Shown: piece after piece, positions 47,641-58,369 of the stretch
Position numbering within the stretch: the first letter of the stretch is position 1
Layout of the letters: each line of letters starts with the position of its first letter
Origin: Trichopria drosophilae
Taxonomy: Eukaryota; Arthropoda; Insecta; Hymenoptera; Diapriidae
DNA length: 64,000 bases
Assembly: GCA_030407085.1 (NCBI GenBank)
Contig: CM059585.1
Coordinates: forward strand, 13,819,001-13,883,000
Direction: 5' to 3'
Position numbers and translations under genes: made by a program
The notes under the pieces: model-generated
What the model was told of the DNA's origin: nothing
Seen by the model: the letters and a program-made list of their open reading frames with translations, nothing else
Database searches by the model: none

Positions 47641-48944
47641 CAACCGCGCTCATCGTGCTATTCTGGGAATTTATTTTTTAGGAATTTGCTCGTTATTGCT
47701 TTTTCGCTGTTTGTCTAATAAAAGATGCCTTGACCTGCTGTAAACTAGACAGATTCTCAAAAAAACTAAAGTTAACAGGTCTACAACATTTATTAATTTA
47801 TTGTGTAAATTATTGTAGGAGGGACCTCAACAAGATAGCCCATAAATGTTAATCAGTAAGAGAACAGCATATGTCATAAAAAGGAAAAAGTAGCGTTTAC
47901 AGCAGTATAGAGCATTTCATTGTGGGTTGGTTCATGACACAATGATAGTATCAGCTGTCATATCTAATTTCACTGCAATATCTCTCAACAGCAATGTCAG
48001 GATCATTACATCATTGGTTCAGGTAATCTTCCTGATGGTACGATGACATATCACAGCTTCTTCAGATGTTTTCTTTAGGACATTTAGATAAGATATCTAC
48101 AAACGAACTAATACTCCAACTATTGTTTTCAACAATGTCGTCACAGATCTCTGATCCTGAGTAATAACCTCCTCCATATTTCCTGAATAATAACATTATA
48201 TCGCAAGAGCGAAATTGTGACACGATCGCAAACGCTGATATTACCCAACGAAATGTGTCAATTACTGCTTTCGTGGAATTACAATGCAGGCATCGTACAT
48301 ATTGTATCTCCGAGTTCCGTCGACGATCACATATAAAACCCACGTAATTACGTCTTTCCGCTCAGGAAAAACACCTTCATAAAGAAGTCAAACGCTTCGA
48401 TCCGTACGCAGGTAGAAAAAAAAAGTGACTCTTGAAGAAAGAGCTAAACGTCGGGCATACAGGAATGCGACTCATGCCATCGTACCAGTCTGCTCTGGCA
48501 GTAGCTACGTAGTAACTCCCGCAATTATGGAATTAATAACCGCGCTAGCTAGTCGCTATGCCTTTTTGCCGCTAAGTGCGAGAAAATGTGGGGTATCGAG
48601 TGGCTGGAAATAGATTTAAAACCGACTGCGCTCAGCGTATGGTCGTCTAAAACCAACAATAATCGCCGTGCGGGTATATAGAACCCTGACGTGGAGTGTA
48701 GTGGAATCGCGACCTCGTTCAATCTTTAACAATGGGAACGTTGTAGCCACGCATTTCCCGTATTTTCATTACTGCCCATAAGCCAGTCAATCGATTTCGA
48801 GTATCGCATGCCGCTGCCTGTACTGTCGCTAAATGCCCCCACTCGATCTGTCGGCGACCTACGCGATCCCCCGCGTGTCCTTAACAAACCGTGCGATCGT
48901 TTCGAAGAGAGGAAATAAGCATTCCTGCATTGGTTTTGCTCTCA
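47641..48944. other. Unassigned DNA; 93-codon minus-strand frame
   Basis: A minus-strand frame at 48062-48343 encodes 93 residues with several cysteines and no long low-complexity run. It contains FRKYGGGYYSGSEICDDIV. I do not recognise it, and it could be chance or a decayed gene fragment. 48400-48940 is CpG-bearing. Confidence 0.35.
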
Positions 48945-49083
48945 TCGCAGTTCCTGCGCATGCGCCGACAGAGAAGAACGGAACGAGTAACTCCAGACAG
49001 AGACACGAAATTTATCGAAATACAGGGAAAAGGGCGATAATGACAGAGGTGGGCCGAAAACACCCGAAAGTGGAAGACGTTAA
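48945..49083. repeat. Direct repeat, copy 1 (pairs with 49378-49543)
   Basis: It contains TCGCAGTTCCTGCGCATGCG, AGACAGAGACACGAAATT, ATCGAAATACAG, GGGCCGAAAAC and GAAAGTGGAAGA, in the same order as at 49378-49543. It ends AATA immediately before a MITE. Confidence 0.85.
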
Positions 49084-49084
49084 T

Positions 49085-49375
49085 ACAGTCAGTGGCCTTC
49101 TTTATATTTTAACCATTTGAGTCAAGGAAGATGACGGCTTCTTCCCTTAATTTAACGCTTCCCTTCATCCCCCGACTGGCAGTATGAGAGAATGTAAATA
49201 GAAAGAAGACATATAGTGACGTCCTTCTTCGTAAGCGTTAGCGCAAACAGCAGTCCGTACTCTTTCGAACGTGGACTGCTACTACAAGCGCATCACAAAT
49301 GGTGGGGGAACTCACGAGGAGAAAAAGTTAAAATAAGGGATGCAGTTAAAATAAGAGGAGTTAAAAAAAGGGGAG
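49085..49375. mobile_element. Degraded pogo-like MITE related to 20249-20555
   Basis: It begins CAGTCAGTGGCCTTCTTTAT. It shares with the 20249 copy GAGTCAAGGAAGATG, TTCCCTTAATTTAACGCTTC, AGCGCAAACAGCAGTCCG, AATGGTGGGGGAACTC and AGTTAAAATAAGGGA. The right end (TTAAAAAAAGGGGAGGATCG) has lost the CCACTG terminus, and its junction with copy 2 of the direct repeat is inexact. Confidence 0.75.
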
Positions 49376-49377
49376 GA

Positions 49378-49543
49378 TCGCAGTTCCTGCGCATGCGCCC
49401 GCGCCGACAGAGGAAGAATGAAACAGAGAGACATTACGAGTTGTAATTGCAGACAGAGACACGAAATTGATCGAAATACAGAGAAAACAGCGATAATGAC
49501 CGAAGTGGGCCGAAAACGATCGAAAGTGGAAGAAGTTGATAAT
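49378..49543. repeat. Direct repeat, copy 2 (pairs with 48945-49083)
   Basis: Same order of blocks as copy 1, offset about 433 bp, with ~25 bp of extra sequence near 49410-49450. It too ends AATA immediately before a MITE, here of a different family. Confidence 0.85.
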
Positions 49544-49544
49544 A

Positions 49545-49834
49545 CAGTAGTCCCTCTCCTAATTCACGTGGTTGGTTTTTAGAAAATGGCGGCCCTCTCC
49601 TAATTCACGTTACGTCTATAACCCTACCAAGTCACGTTTTTTCTCCTCCAACGCTCCAAGTTTGCCTTTGCGCATGCGCCTTTCATTTTGTTTGTGTCCT
49701 TCTCATTATAGTCGCGTGAAGGGTCTTAGAGTGGGGAGAGAAAAGGAGGAGAAATTGTCAATTTGGACGGGTAATATTTGTGATTTAGGCAATGGACTGA
49801 ATTAAGGCGATATGAATTAGCGCAGGGACTACTG
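49545..49834. mobile_element. pogo-like MITE, CAGTAGTCCCT family, TA duplication
   Basis: The left end is CAGTAGTCCCTCTCCTAATT and the right end reverse-complements to CAGTAGTCCCTGCGCTAATT, with TA at 49543-49544 and 49835-49836. CTCTCCTAATTCACGT occurs twice near the left end. The element is 290 bp with a palindromic TGCGCATGCGC at 49669-49679 and no transposase. Confidence 0.9.
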
Positions 49835-49836
49835 TA

Positions 49837-50339
49837 TACGAATGAGAAGGTAGACTCCAGAGGTGGACGATAATAAAGAGTGACAGAGACGAGGACTCAC
49901 GCCACAAGTGCGAGAGATATGTAGCAAGGAAGAACTGTAGAGAAGGGAAGGAGGAAACATGAGTTATGTAACGACAGCAAATAACACTAATGAGCCCATA
50001 CTCCTCCTTCCTCGCTCGTCATCTCCTGCCTTTCTTCTGCGAGCGCGACCCGCGAATCAAGCCGTTCCCGATGCACATTGAAAAGACCCTGAATATTATT
50101 GCAGCTTGCTTGGCTTAAATAGAGTATTCGTGCGTGTCGAATGACGGAATAGTGAGGAACGTATGTGCACACAATGAAAGGCGGTTGATTAATTGATTCA
50201 CTTATTAAGAAGTGGAAGTTTCAATTCTTGAGAACTTAGACATTATATTGTCATTGGATGGAATTATTGTGAAATATGTAAAGATCGATCATCAATGCTC
50301 AAAATATGTTCATCCGATTATGAAACGAGATGAGGAGGG
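49837..50339. other. Unassigned DNA
   Basis: Purine-rich at first, then AT-rich. A 61-codon minus-strand frame near 49987-50172 is not recognised. Nothing else seen. Confidence 0.4.
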
Positions 50340-52440
50340 TTAAAAACGTTTATTAAACGCATGTACGTTTACCAAATACATTCATGGTAATTTGAATTAA
50401 ATACGTATGATATACGTTTCACAAATACGTGACTGGTAATATACGTGTAATAAACGTTTAAAATATGTTTAGTAGATGCATTAATGGTTTAGCAAATACA
50501 TTAATGGTAACTTTGAATGGTTGCATACGTATGATATACGTTTGACCAATACGTGACTGGTAACACCACATGGTAATATACGTTTAATAAACCTTTAAAT
50601 TACGTTTAGAAAATACATTAATGGTAACTTTGAATGGTAATATACGTGTGATATACGTTTGAAAAATACGTGGTAATACTTAGTGGTAATATACGGGTAA
50701 TAAACGTTTACAATACGTTTAGAAAATACATTAATGGTAACTTTGAATGGTAAAGTACGTATGGTAGACGTTTGACAAATACGTGACTGGTAATACTTCA
50801 TGGTAATATACGTTTAAAAAACGTTTGAAATACGTTTAGCATATACATTAATGGTAACTTTGAATGGTAATATACGTATAATATACGATCGACAATTACA
50901 TAACCAGTAATGCTTCATGGTAATATACGTTTAATAAACGTTTAAAGCACGTTTAGTAAATTTATTAATGGTTACTTTAAATGGTAATATACGTGTGATA
51001 TATGTTCGACAAATACACAACTGGCAATACTCCAAATACGTTTAATGCACGTTTAATAAATAAGTTAATAACAATATTAAATGGTAAAATATACGTTTAA
51101 CACCCACCAATGATACTTGACATAGAGGAAGTTGTTTAGTCTATGATTAATATATATGGTAAAGTTTAATTGTAGTATACGTGTAATCTACGTTAATGGA
51201 ATACTTGAATGGTAATGCTTAACAAAAACGTTTCAGAGTAGCATACGTTTAACATATGTTTAATAAATACCTTGATGATAATGTTTAATGTTAACATAAG
51301 TATAATATACGTTTAATAAATATGCCAATGACACATTTCATGAATGCAAGCGTTTAAAATACGTTTAACAAATACGCCAACATTAATGTTTAAGGTCATG
51401 ATCATGTTTCACGGTAGCACACGCTTAATATATGTTTAATAAATATCTTAATGATAATCTTTAACGGTAATATAGGTATATTATACGTTTAAAAAAAAAC
51501 AATTTCATGATCATGTTTCATGGTAGCATACATTTAAAATATGTTTAACAAATATGTTACTGATAATGTTTAATGGCAAATTTTTATTGGAAAATACGTT
51601 TAATATACGTTTAACAGATATGGTAATAGTAACGTTTCTTGGTAGCATACATTTAAAATGTTAAATAAATATGTCAATAGTATTGTTTATTGGTAACATT
51701 CAATGGTATGATCGTTTTTATATTGATTATAATATTTCACGGTAGTATACGTTTAATATACGTTTATAAGATACGTTACAGGTAATCTTTAATAGCAACG
51801 TTTCACGGAAGTTTTCGTTTAATATGTATTTGATAAATACCTTAATGGTAATCTGTAATGATAAGGTTAATTAATATACGTTGAACAAATACGTCAATGG
51901 TAAAATACATATAATATAAGTTTAGTAAATATATTAATTATAACATTTCATGGAGGCGTACGTTTAAATTACGTTTAACAAATACGTTAATGGTAATATT
52001 TCATGGTAATGTTCAAGGATAACATTTAATGGTGAGACACGTTTAAACTGTGTTTAACGTACATCAAGGGTGAAGTTCCAAGGTAATACACGTTTTATAT
52101 GCGTTTATAAAATACTTTAATGATTAATGTTGTTAATAATAATGTTTATTGGTAACGTTTAATGCCAACATATGTATAATACGTTAATGGTAACATCTCT
52201 CAGAAATACATGACGTATAAATCGTATTCGAAATGTATATACAAAATCGGTTGACCACATACGTTAATACTACGTTGAACATATTTAAACAAACAACATT
52301 AGAAACACATATAATCCAATCGTTATTCAGCAATATTTCTTATACTCATGCATTTAACCTTCATGTTAACCAGAAATTAAACGTATATTAAACGTTTTGA
52401 TGTCTATAGAGATAAACGTGTAAAACACGTATAAAAATGG
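50340..52440. repeat. 117 bp satellite rich in ACGTTTAA and ATACGT words
   Basis: GGTAACTTTGAATGG or a close variant lies at 50387, 50506, 50623, 50736, 50853 and 50970, giving periods of 113-119 bp. Each unit holds several copies of AATACGTTTA, AAACGTTTA and GGTAATATACGT. After about 51060 the units lose register, but the words persist to about 52440. The left part is the best conserved. Confidence 0.92.
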
Positions 52441-53596
52441 GATATTAAAACGATTTTCAGTCCGACATAGCCACTTTTTTCTGATAAACTTTGAAGATAC
52501 CATTGTTTATGTCATTTAAACCAAATTTAAAGGTTTATTAAACCATCTAATTTTAGAGCGAAACAAAAACGTCAATATTTTTGTGCAAAATCATCATGAC
52601 AGATGAAACCCGGGGAACTGGAGGAAAATTACATTAATGAATTAACGCCTCAAAACAATAAATATTAAGAAATATGCAAATATGAAACGAAGGCCCTAGA
52701 TTAATTAATTAAATTAGTCCCATAGTTGCCGACACAAAGGAAAGATTGAAATATAAATTACGAGGACAATGTAGATTCGAAAAGGGGGGAAGAAATACTC
52801 TCTTCGGAATTGCTAAAAAATTTTAAAAAAGATAATAAATAACAAATGTTACAAAAAGTGAAGTGATCGGAAAATGTACATAAATAAAGGAAAAGTGGCC
52901 ATGGAGCGAGGTGGAGCAAAAACAGATAGAATATAAATTGATTCTCGTTTGACGTCAATATAGCGCAACCCAGTACACACTGCAATGCGATTAAGTTCTT
53001 TTAAAAGCTGCTCTCGCGCTTTCTATTACTGAGAGACAATTCGAATTTGTCTACTTGCGGCATTGCGATTAGGATCTGGTTAATAAAGAGAATTTTACCG
53101 CTGCTTCAAATCGGCGGCTATAAAGTCAATTCATATGATGAATCATTTTGAAACTGTATTATTATTTTATGAGATCAGTTTCCTCAATTTCAACGGATTA
53201 TTGCTTCCTCTACATTTCCACGTTTTAAATCTACCTTATGCTCTGCAAATTGTCCAAATACTCGGTTATAATGAACAACGGCACACAGATTAATTGTTAA
53301 ATTGTTATAAATTGAATTATGGTCAAATATAATGTAAAATTTTTTATTTTCACAAATCTCTATGAATGACTTTTCGTGTGATATGTATGAATTATTTAAG
53401 TACCTTGTAAATGTATATTTTACACCCTTGTAAAATAAAGTGCCATTTTACGCACAGTTTCCAGGAAAACTGGTAGTTATTTCTACCAGTTTTCTATGGC
53501 TACTGACGCGATGAATAAATACAACTTTACACACTAGTTAAAAAAAGAATCTTTAAAAAAAATTAATATTTATGCTATTGTCCTCGTAAGTTTTTA
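52441..53596. other. AT-rich non-coding DNA
   Basis: No repeat array, gene or RNA was recognised. One short inverted pair, GAAAACTGGTAG / CTACCAGTTTTC, lies at 53464-53494 with a short loop. Confidence 0.4.
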
Positions 53597-53824
53597 CAAT
53601 ACACTCCCATCCCGTCCATTTATATTTACTAGAAGAAGGGGTGGGACGCTTCTCCCACTTCCCTCAAACACGTTATGTTCGTGACGTCATAGCAGGCCTA
53701 AGGCCCAAGCCCTAAAGGTAGGGGAAAAAGAGACCGGCGACGGGCAAATATAACGATACGGAACCAGGCAAATATGCTGCGACTTAAATATATCGAGACG
53801 CAAATATACCGGGACTCTACTCTT
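53597..53824 (+). mobile_element. pogo-like MITE, CAGTAGAGTCCCG family, degraded
   Basis: It matches the 46744-46959 copy in order: TTATATTTACTAGAAGAAGG, CTTCTCCCACTTCC, GTGACGTCATAGCAGGCC and AAATATAACGATACGGAACC. It ends ACCGGGACTCTACT. Both terminal CAGTA motifs are damaged, so the ends are approximate. Confidence 0.8.
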
Positions 53825-54313
53825 AGTGCAATTTCCTAACCTCAAAAATTTTAACGATCTTATCGATGTTTAATAGCCAATCATATTACTCAACATATCG
53901 ATCGCTCGGGACATTAAAACACGAATATTCGTTTCGGTCAATTTACCAACGATCTACGCAGGTTACATTGATACGACTGTACAAGGCGCGTATATTGATT
54001 GAGCGAGAATATCGTGACGGGGACTGCACTTGCATACGTAAATACACACCGGCTTACGTACATGGTCATACATCTACTATACATGCAGACTGATGCAAAC
54101 GCACAACGCGTAGAGAAATGTATGTAATTGTATATTACTGCACATTTACATCCATCCTACTACAAAAAATTGATGGATATTGAATAAAAACTAGGCGGAT
54201 CCAAAAGTGGTTCAAAGATTTTTTCGAACAAAAATGGTTGAAAATTTTCCAAATTTTCTGATTTAGAAGGAAAAATCGAATAGAATATTTTTATGATCTA
54301 GTTGAAACCTATA
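53825..54313. other. Unassigned DNA
   Basis: A 75-codon plus-strand frame at 53866-54093 lies in a CpG-bearing patch but has no known motif. No repeat seen. Confidence 0.4.
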
Positions 54314-54383
54314 CAGTAGAGTCCCGGTATATTTACGTCCCAGCATATTTGCCCAGTTCCGTTGTTATATTTCTCTGTCGCCA
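54314..54383 (-). mobile_element. Terminal fragment of CAGTAGAGTCCCG MITE
   Basis: CAGTAGAGTCCCGGTATATTT followed by CCCAGCATATTTGCCCAGTT is the reverse complement of the right end of the complete copy at 46744. After 70 bp it stops where the 1.2 kb inverted-repeat element begins, and no other half was found beyond 55608. Confidence 0.75.
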
Positions 54384-55608
54384 AATGTAACACTTCGCGC
54401 CCGAGGTTCTTCAATTTGCCTGAAATTTTACTGGTGTTTTCTACATCGAAAAATATGTTTCTAGGTAAAATTTCTTAAAGTCCTTATCTCTTATAGAAGT
54501 CTCATAATCTTCAGTTTAGTAAAATTTGATATCTTATAACATTAAATGTTAAAAACTCATTTTTGCGCTAAAACCGCGGTGTTTAGTAAAAAAAATATTT
54601 AAATAGTGCGAATCGATTTGAAATTTACCAAGGAATTCAGTCCCATTTACGGTTTTTAGCTGAAGTTTAATGCGTGAACAGTAGATCTAAAAAACGACTT
54701 TTTCATTCAAAATTCATAATTTAAAAATACCTATTTTTACTTAAATTTTAAAAAACCTATATCGATTGGGTTCAAATTTTCAGTAAAGACACTTAAAAGT
54801 ACATACTTTTAAATGATTATAAAAGTGATCTGGTTTTTTTTAGTTTTTTGCTATTATATTTTTAAAAATAGCATGAAAATTCAATTTTTTTCAACGATTT
54901 GTCCTAGTTTTTGCGAATTTTTGGGCATGCGCAGTTTTAGAGAAGAAATTTGAACCCAATTTTGGATTCCTTGGAAAATTTATAATTAATTGTGCACTCT
55001 GATACTTTATTTTAATTTATTTTCTTGATAAATTCTAGCGAAAATAAATTAAAAGAAGGTATCCAAATGCATAATTGATTGGAAATTTATGAAAAGTTTT
55101 AAGTATACGAGAATTTTCTGGATTTTTTAAACAAAAAGTTGTTTTTTCGATCTACTGTTCACGCGTTAGACTGTAACAAAAAAACCTTAATAATTTTAAG
55201 CAATAAATAATAAATTGGCCAATACAGATCAATATAACATATGTTTGACATAAATTATAAGAAAAAAACCCAAAATTATCCCTGAGGAGAACCTCGAAAG
55301 AGGTCGAAACATTGGATGATGAATAAAAAGATCTAATTTTTCGATAATTTTGGGTTTTTGTTATAATTTATATCAAAGATCAGTTATATTGATCTGTATT
55401 GGTCGTTTTATTATTATGTATTTCTTAAAATTATTTATACTACAGTTCATTTTTAAAATTTTCTTATCACTTCTAATATAAAAAACCGTAATTTTAAATA
55501 ATGTCAAATTTTACTAAATTGAAGATCAAATTTTACCTGGACACATATTTTTCGCCAGTAAAATTTCAGCTAAATCGAAGAACCTCGACTGCGAAGTGTT
55601 ACATTTTG
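54384..55608. mobile_element. 1.2 kb inverted-repeat element (TGTAACACTTCGC ends)
   Basis: The left end AAATGTAACACTTCGC and the reverse-complemented right end share the following blocks: CGAGGTTCTTC, CTGAAATTTTACTGG, AAAAATATG, GGTAAAATTT and TTTAGTAAAATTTGA. An inner pair, GCGTGAACAGTAGATC (54670) and its reverse complement (about 55156), extends the pairing. A second inverted-repeat element (55190-55437) is nested in the right arm. No transposase frame. Confidence 0.8.
55190..55437. mobile_element. ~250 bp nested inverted-repeat element
   Basis: CCAATACAGATCAATATAAC near 55219 pairs with its reverse complement near 55382-55402, and the pairing extends outward to TAATTTTAAG at the left edge. 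The inner pair AACCCAAAATTATC / GATAATTTTGGGTT brackets a loop containing AACCTCGAAAGAGGTCGAAA. It interrupts the right arm of the larger element. Confidence 0.75.
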
Positions 55609-58369
55609 ATATGGAATTCCGTTGAATGAACTAAATTTTGGCCAGTTTAAAGAAATGCAGTTATAAACACTATTTAGTTAGTAATCAACTAATATTTTTC
55701 TTAATTAACTAATATAGATTTACAGACGCTGTAATTTTTTATTTACATATATTTTACGTAATTTTATTCCATTTTTATATCATTTATTTTATGTATCATA
55801 TTTTATCTTTATTATTACCTACCTTCTTTTTAACATTCTAATTAAAATTAGACAAGCTAAAAGTTTTAATAATGTGCATTATTAGTTACCAGATGACAAT
55901 TTTTGTACAATTTGATATTTAGAACTTAATAGTAAATTAAATTTTATTATATTAAATCATTGTAAAAATTTGTCAAAATACAAAATTTTTATTAATGTTA
56001 CTAAATAATAGTTTTAGGGTGTAGTATCAAATATGCATAATTTACAGCAGAGATCGGTACGCTTCGTATATTTGGCGAAATTAATTTCAGTTTAGACTTA
56101 GGGTGCAGTTCCGCACGGAGAAATGTACAGAATGGAATATGCACATATATATTATGTATCTATATTAAGTATACAGGTTTACATGGTTCTAATTCTCCGA
56201 CCAAGGCGGAGTATTCAAGACCATCTTCAAAGTGTAGTTTCTGCAGTGAATTTTATACGTTTCATGAGATAACGAATGACAACCTCAAAATTAAAATTAG
56301 ATTTTCCAAAACAACATTAGTAATCAAAGGCAGAAAACAATAATTTTCTAAAAGTTTTGAGTTTTTAATATATTTTTGTCAATTCTAAAGAATGCGTATT
56401 CAAAATTTGAAAAAGAACTTGAAATTAAGTAAAAAACACCTATTTCCAAAATTTCCTGACCAATTTTTATTTAGTATCTTTGATACTTTTTAGGCAATAG
56501 TTTATATTCACTAGAAACACCTTTACAAAACTCAAATTTTGAAAAATCGATCCAGATAATTTTAAATTTTATTTTCTAGCGTATACTTTCTACATTATCG
56601 ACTGACTATTTTAAAATTCACTTGATATCTGTATAATGATTATTGACAAATAATTACGCCAATTTTAATTTTAAATTTTTAAATTTGTTACTGCCTTATC
56701 GATTGAACACTTTAGAATCCCCTTAAACATTAAAATTACAACTTGGAAGCAGTTTTAAAGCTCCATTATTTCAAAATTGCTGATAAAATCAAGGATAAAA
56801 AAACCTACAAAGACTCTTTCCTAAAAATTGAATAGGTCTTTTAAAGTCATAAATAAAGTCATGAAAATAACTTGAAAAAATGGTTCGACAATACAAAGAA
56901 ATTTTTTTAAATACTGAACGTTTTAATTTATTTGTAGCAATTTTCCAAATCACGCCAATTAAGCAACATATTTTCCTGTACGATTTTTCAGATAAAAAAC
57001 TATGCATCGGTTGGTACTTTGTATCAGTGACACGTTGAAAAGCAGAAGGGTTCCGAGAATCATTATAATTATATAGTACTCTATAATTAACTATAATTAA
57101 CTTTGCGTTGTCATGTTGCAGTGACACGACGTTGATAGAACGTTCACGGTTTTTCGCGCGTTTTGATCCTCGGGAGATTTTCAATGGAGATATTTTTAAA
57201 TTCTATAATACGCGTGTTAAATTAACGAATTTGTCTGGTTTAATTAAAATGATTGAAAAAGAATTACTTCGTTTAATTCTGAATTTCCTAGTACATCTAA
57301 ATCTAAATTAGCCAGAAACTACTACAAGACAAAGTCGTTCAATACTAATTCGATAATCACTTTATATCAGCGGGCAAGAAAATAAATTAAATATATTTTT
57401 ATATTTAATTTATAATAAATACAGGATTTATTATGATACGACGTGAATTAGAAACGACTCGGTTATTAAATTTGTCTGAAAACATTTTGCGTATTTCTAA
57501 TATTAGTAAAACTAAAACTTGTACGTTAAAACATTCAATTAGTTGAAACTAAAATAAAGTAATTACGCTAATGTTTATTACAAATTATCCTCCATTGATA
57601 CGATAAAACTGCAACACAGTTTGTCCTCGCGAAGCGAAATTAATACAATATAAATAAGTAATTAGTTAAAAATTCAGCATTGAAAAAACACTGTTGTGCA
57701 TTGTCTGAAGTTACAGCACAACGTTGCAATATTAATTACATGTAATTAAAATGAGCAAATAAATACGCCGTTTTCAAATATAATCCGATGCATTGTGTCA
57801 CAATTATAAAAGAAAATAAGAAACATAAACAACTAATAAAATTACATTTTTACAAATGACAGCAGAGACCAGAAGAAACTTAGGAACACAATTACTATAA
57901 GACATTATTCAGTCTAAAATAATTTTGAACACTAAAATACAAAATTTAATACATTAACTTAAAAATTATTAATAACGTTTAACTAATAACGTAAAGAAAT
58001 AACAATTGACCAGAATAACTTGAAAGGCAGCTGGAAATATCGACGAACTCGTTTTTTAATTCATGAACTAACGTGTCATAATGAAAGTCGCCACTTCGAC
58101 CTACGCGAATTTTAATTCACTCATTGGAGAAAATTGTGCTGGAAAGGCAAAGTTCGTTACGTGATGATGAATCAGTTAATAGTATCGCGCAATTATTGAT
58201 TCAGCCTTGGCCATATTGGCCAGTAATTAAGATGGATACAGACGACAATATTATTTGCAACTTCTTACCACTTAGTTGCCTGCGTCTATCTCATTAGATT
58301 TTACTAAACCGTTCCAACGTGATCAATTATTCTTTTTCATTTTATCATAACATCAAATTTTCTCCAATG
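55609..58369. other. AT-rich non-coding DNA
   Basis: Strongly AT-rich throughout, with frames below 132 codons and none recognised. No repeat array seen. The 131-codon minus-strand frame at 56789-57184 is Lys/Ile/Ser-rich and looks like chance in AT-rich DNA. Confidence 0.4.

Noticed and set aside
50340..52440. CRISPR-like regular repeats
   Set aside because: Units are 117 bp, continuous and degenerate with no unique spacers, and the genome is eukaryotic.
56789..57184. 131-codon minus-strand frame
   Set aside because: Composition is typical of AT-rich random sequence, with no domain, no neighbouring exon signal and an overlapping frame on the plus strand.
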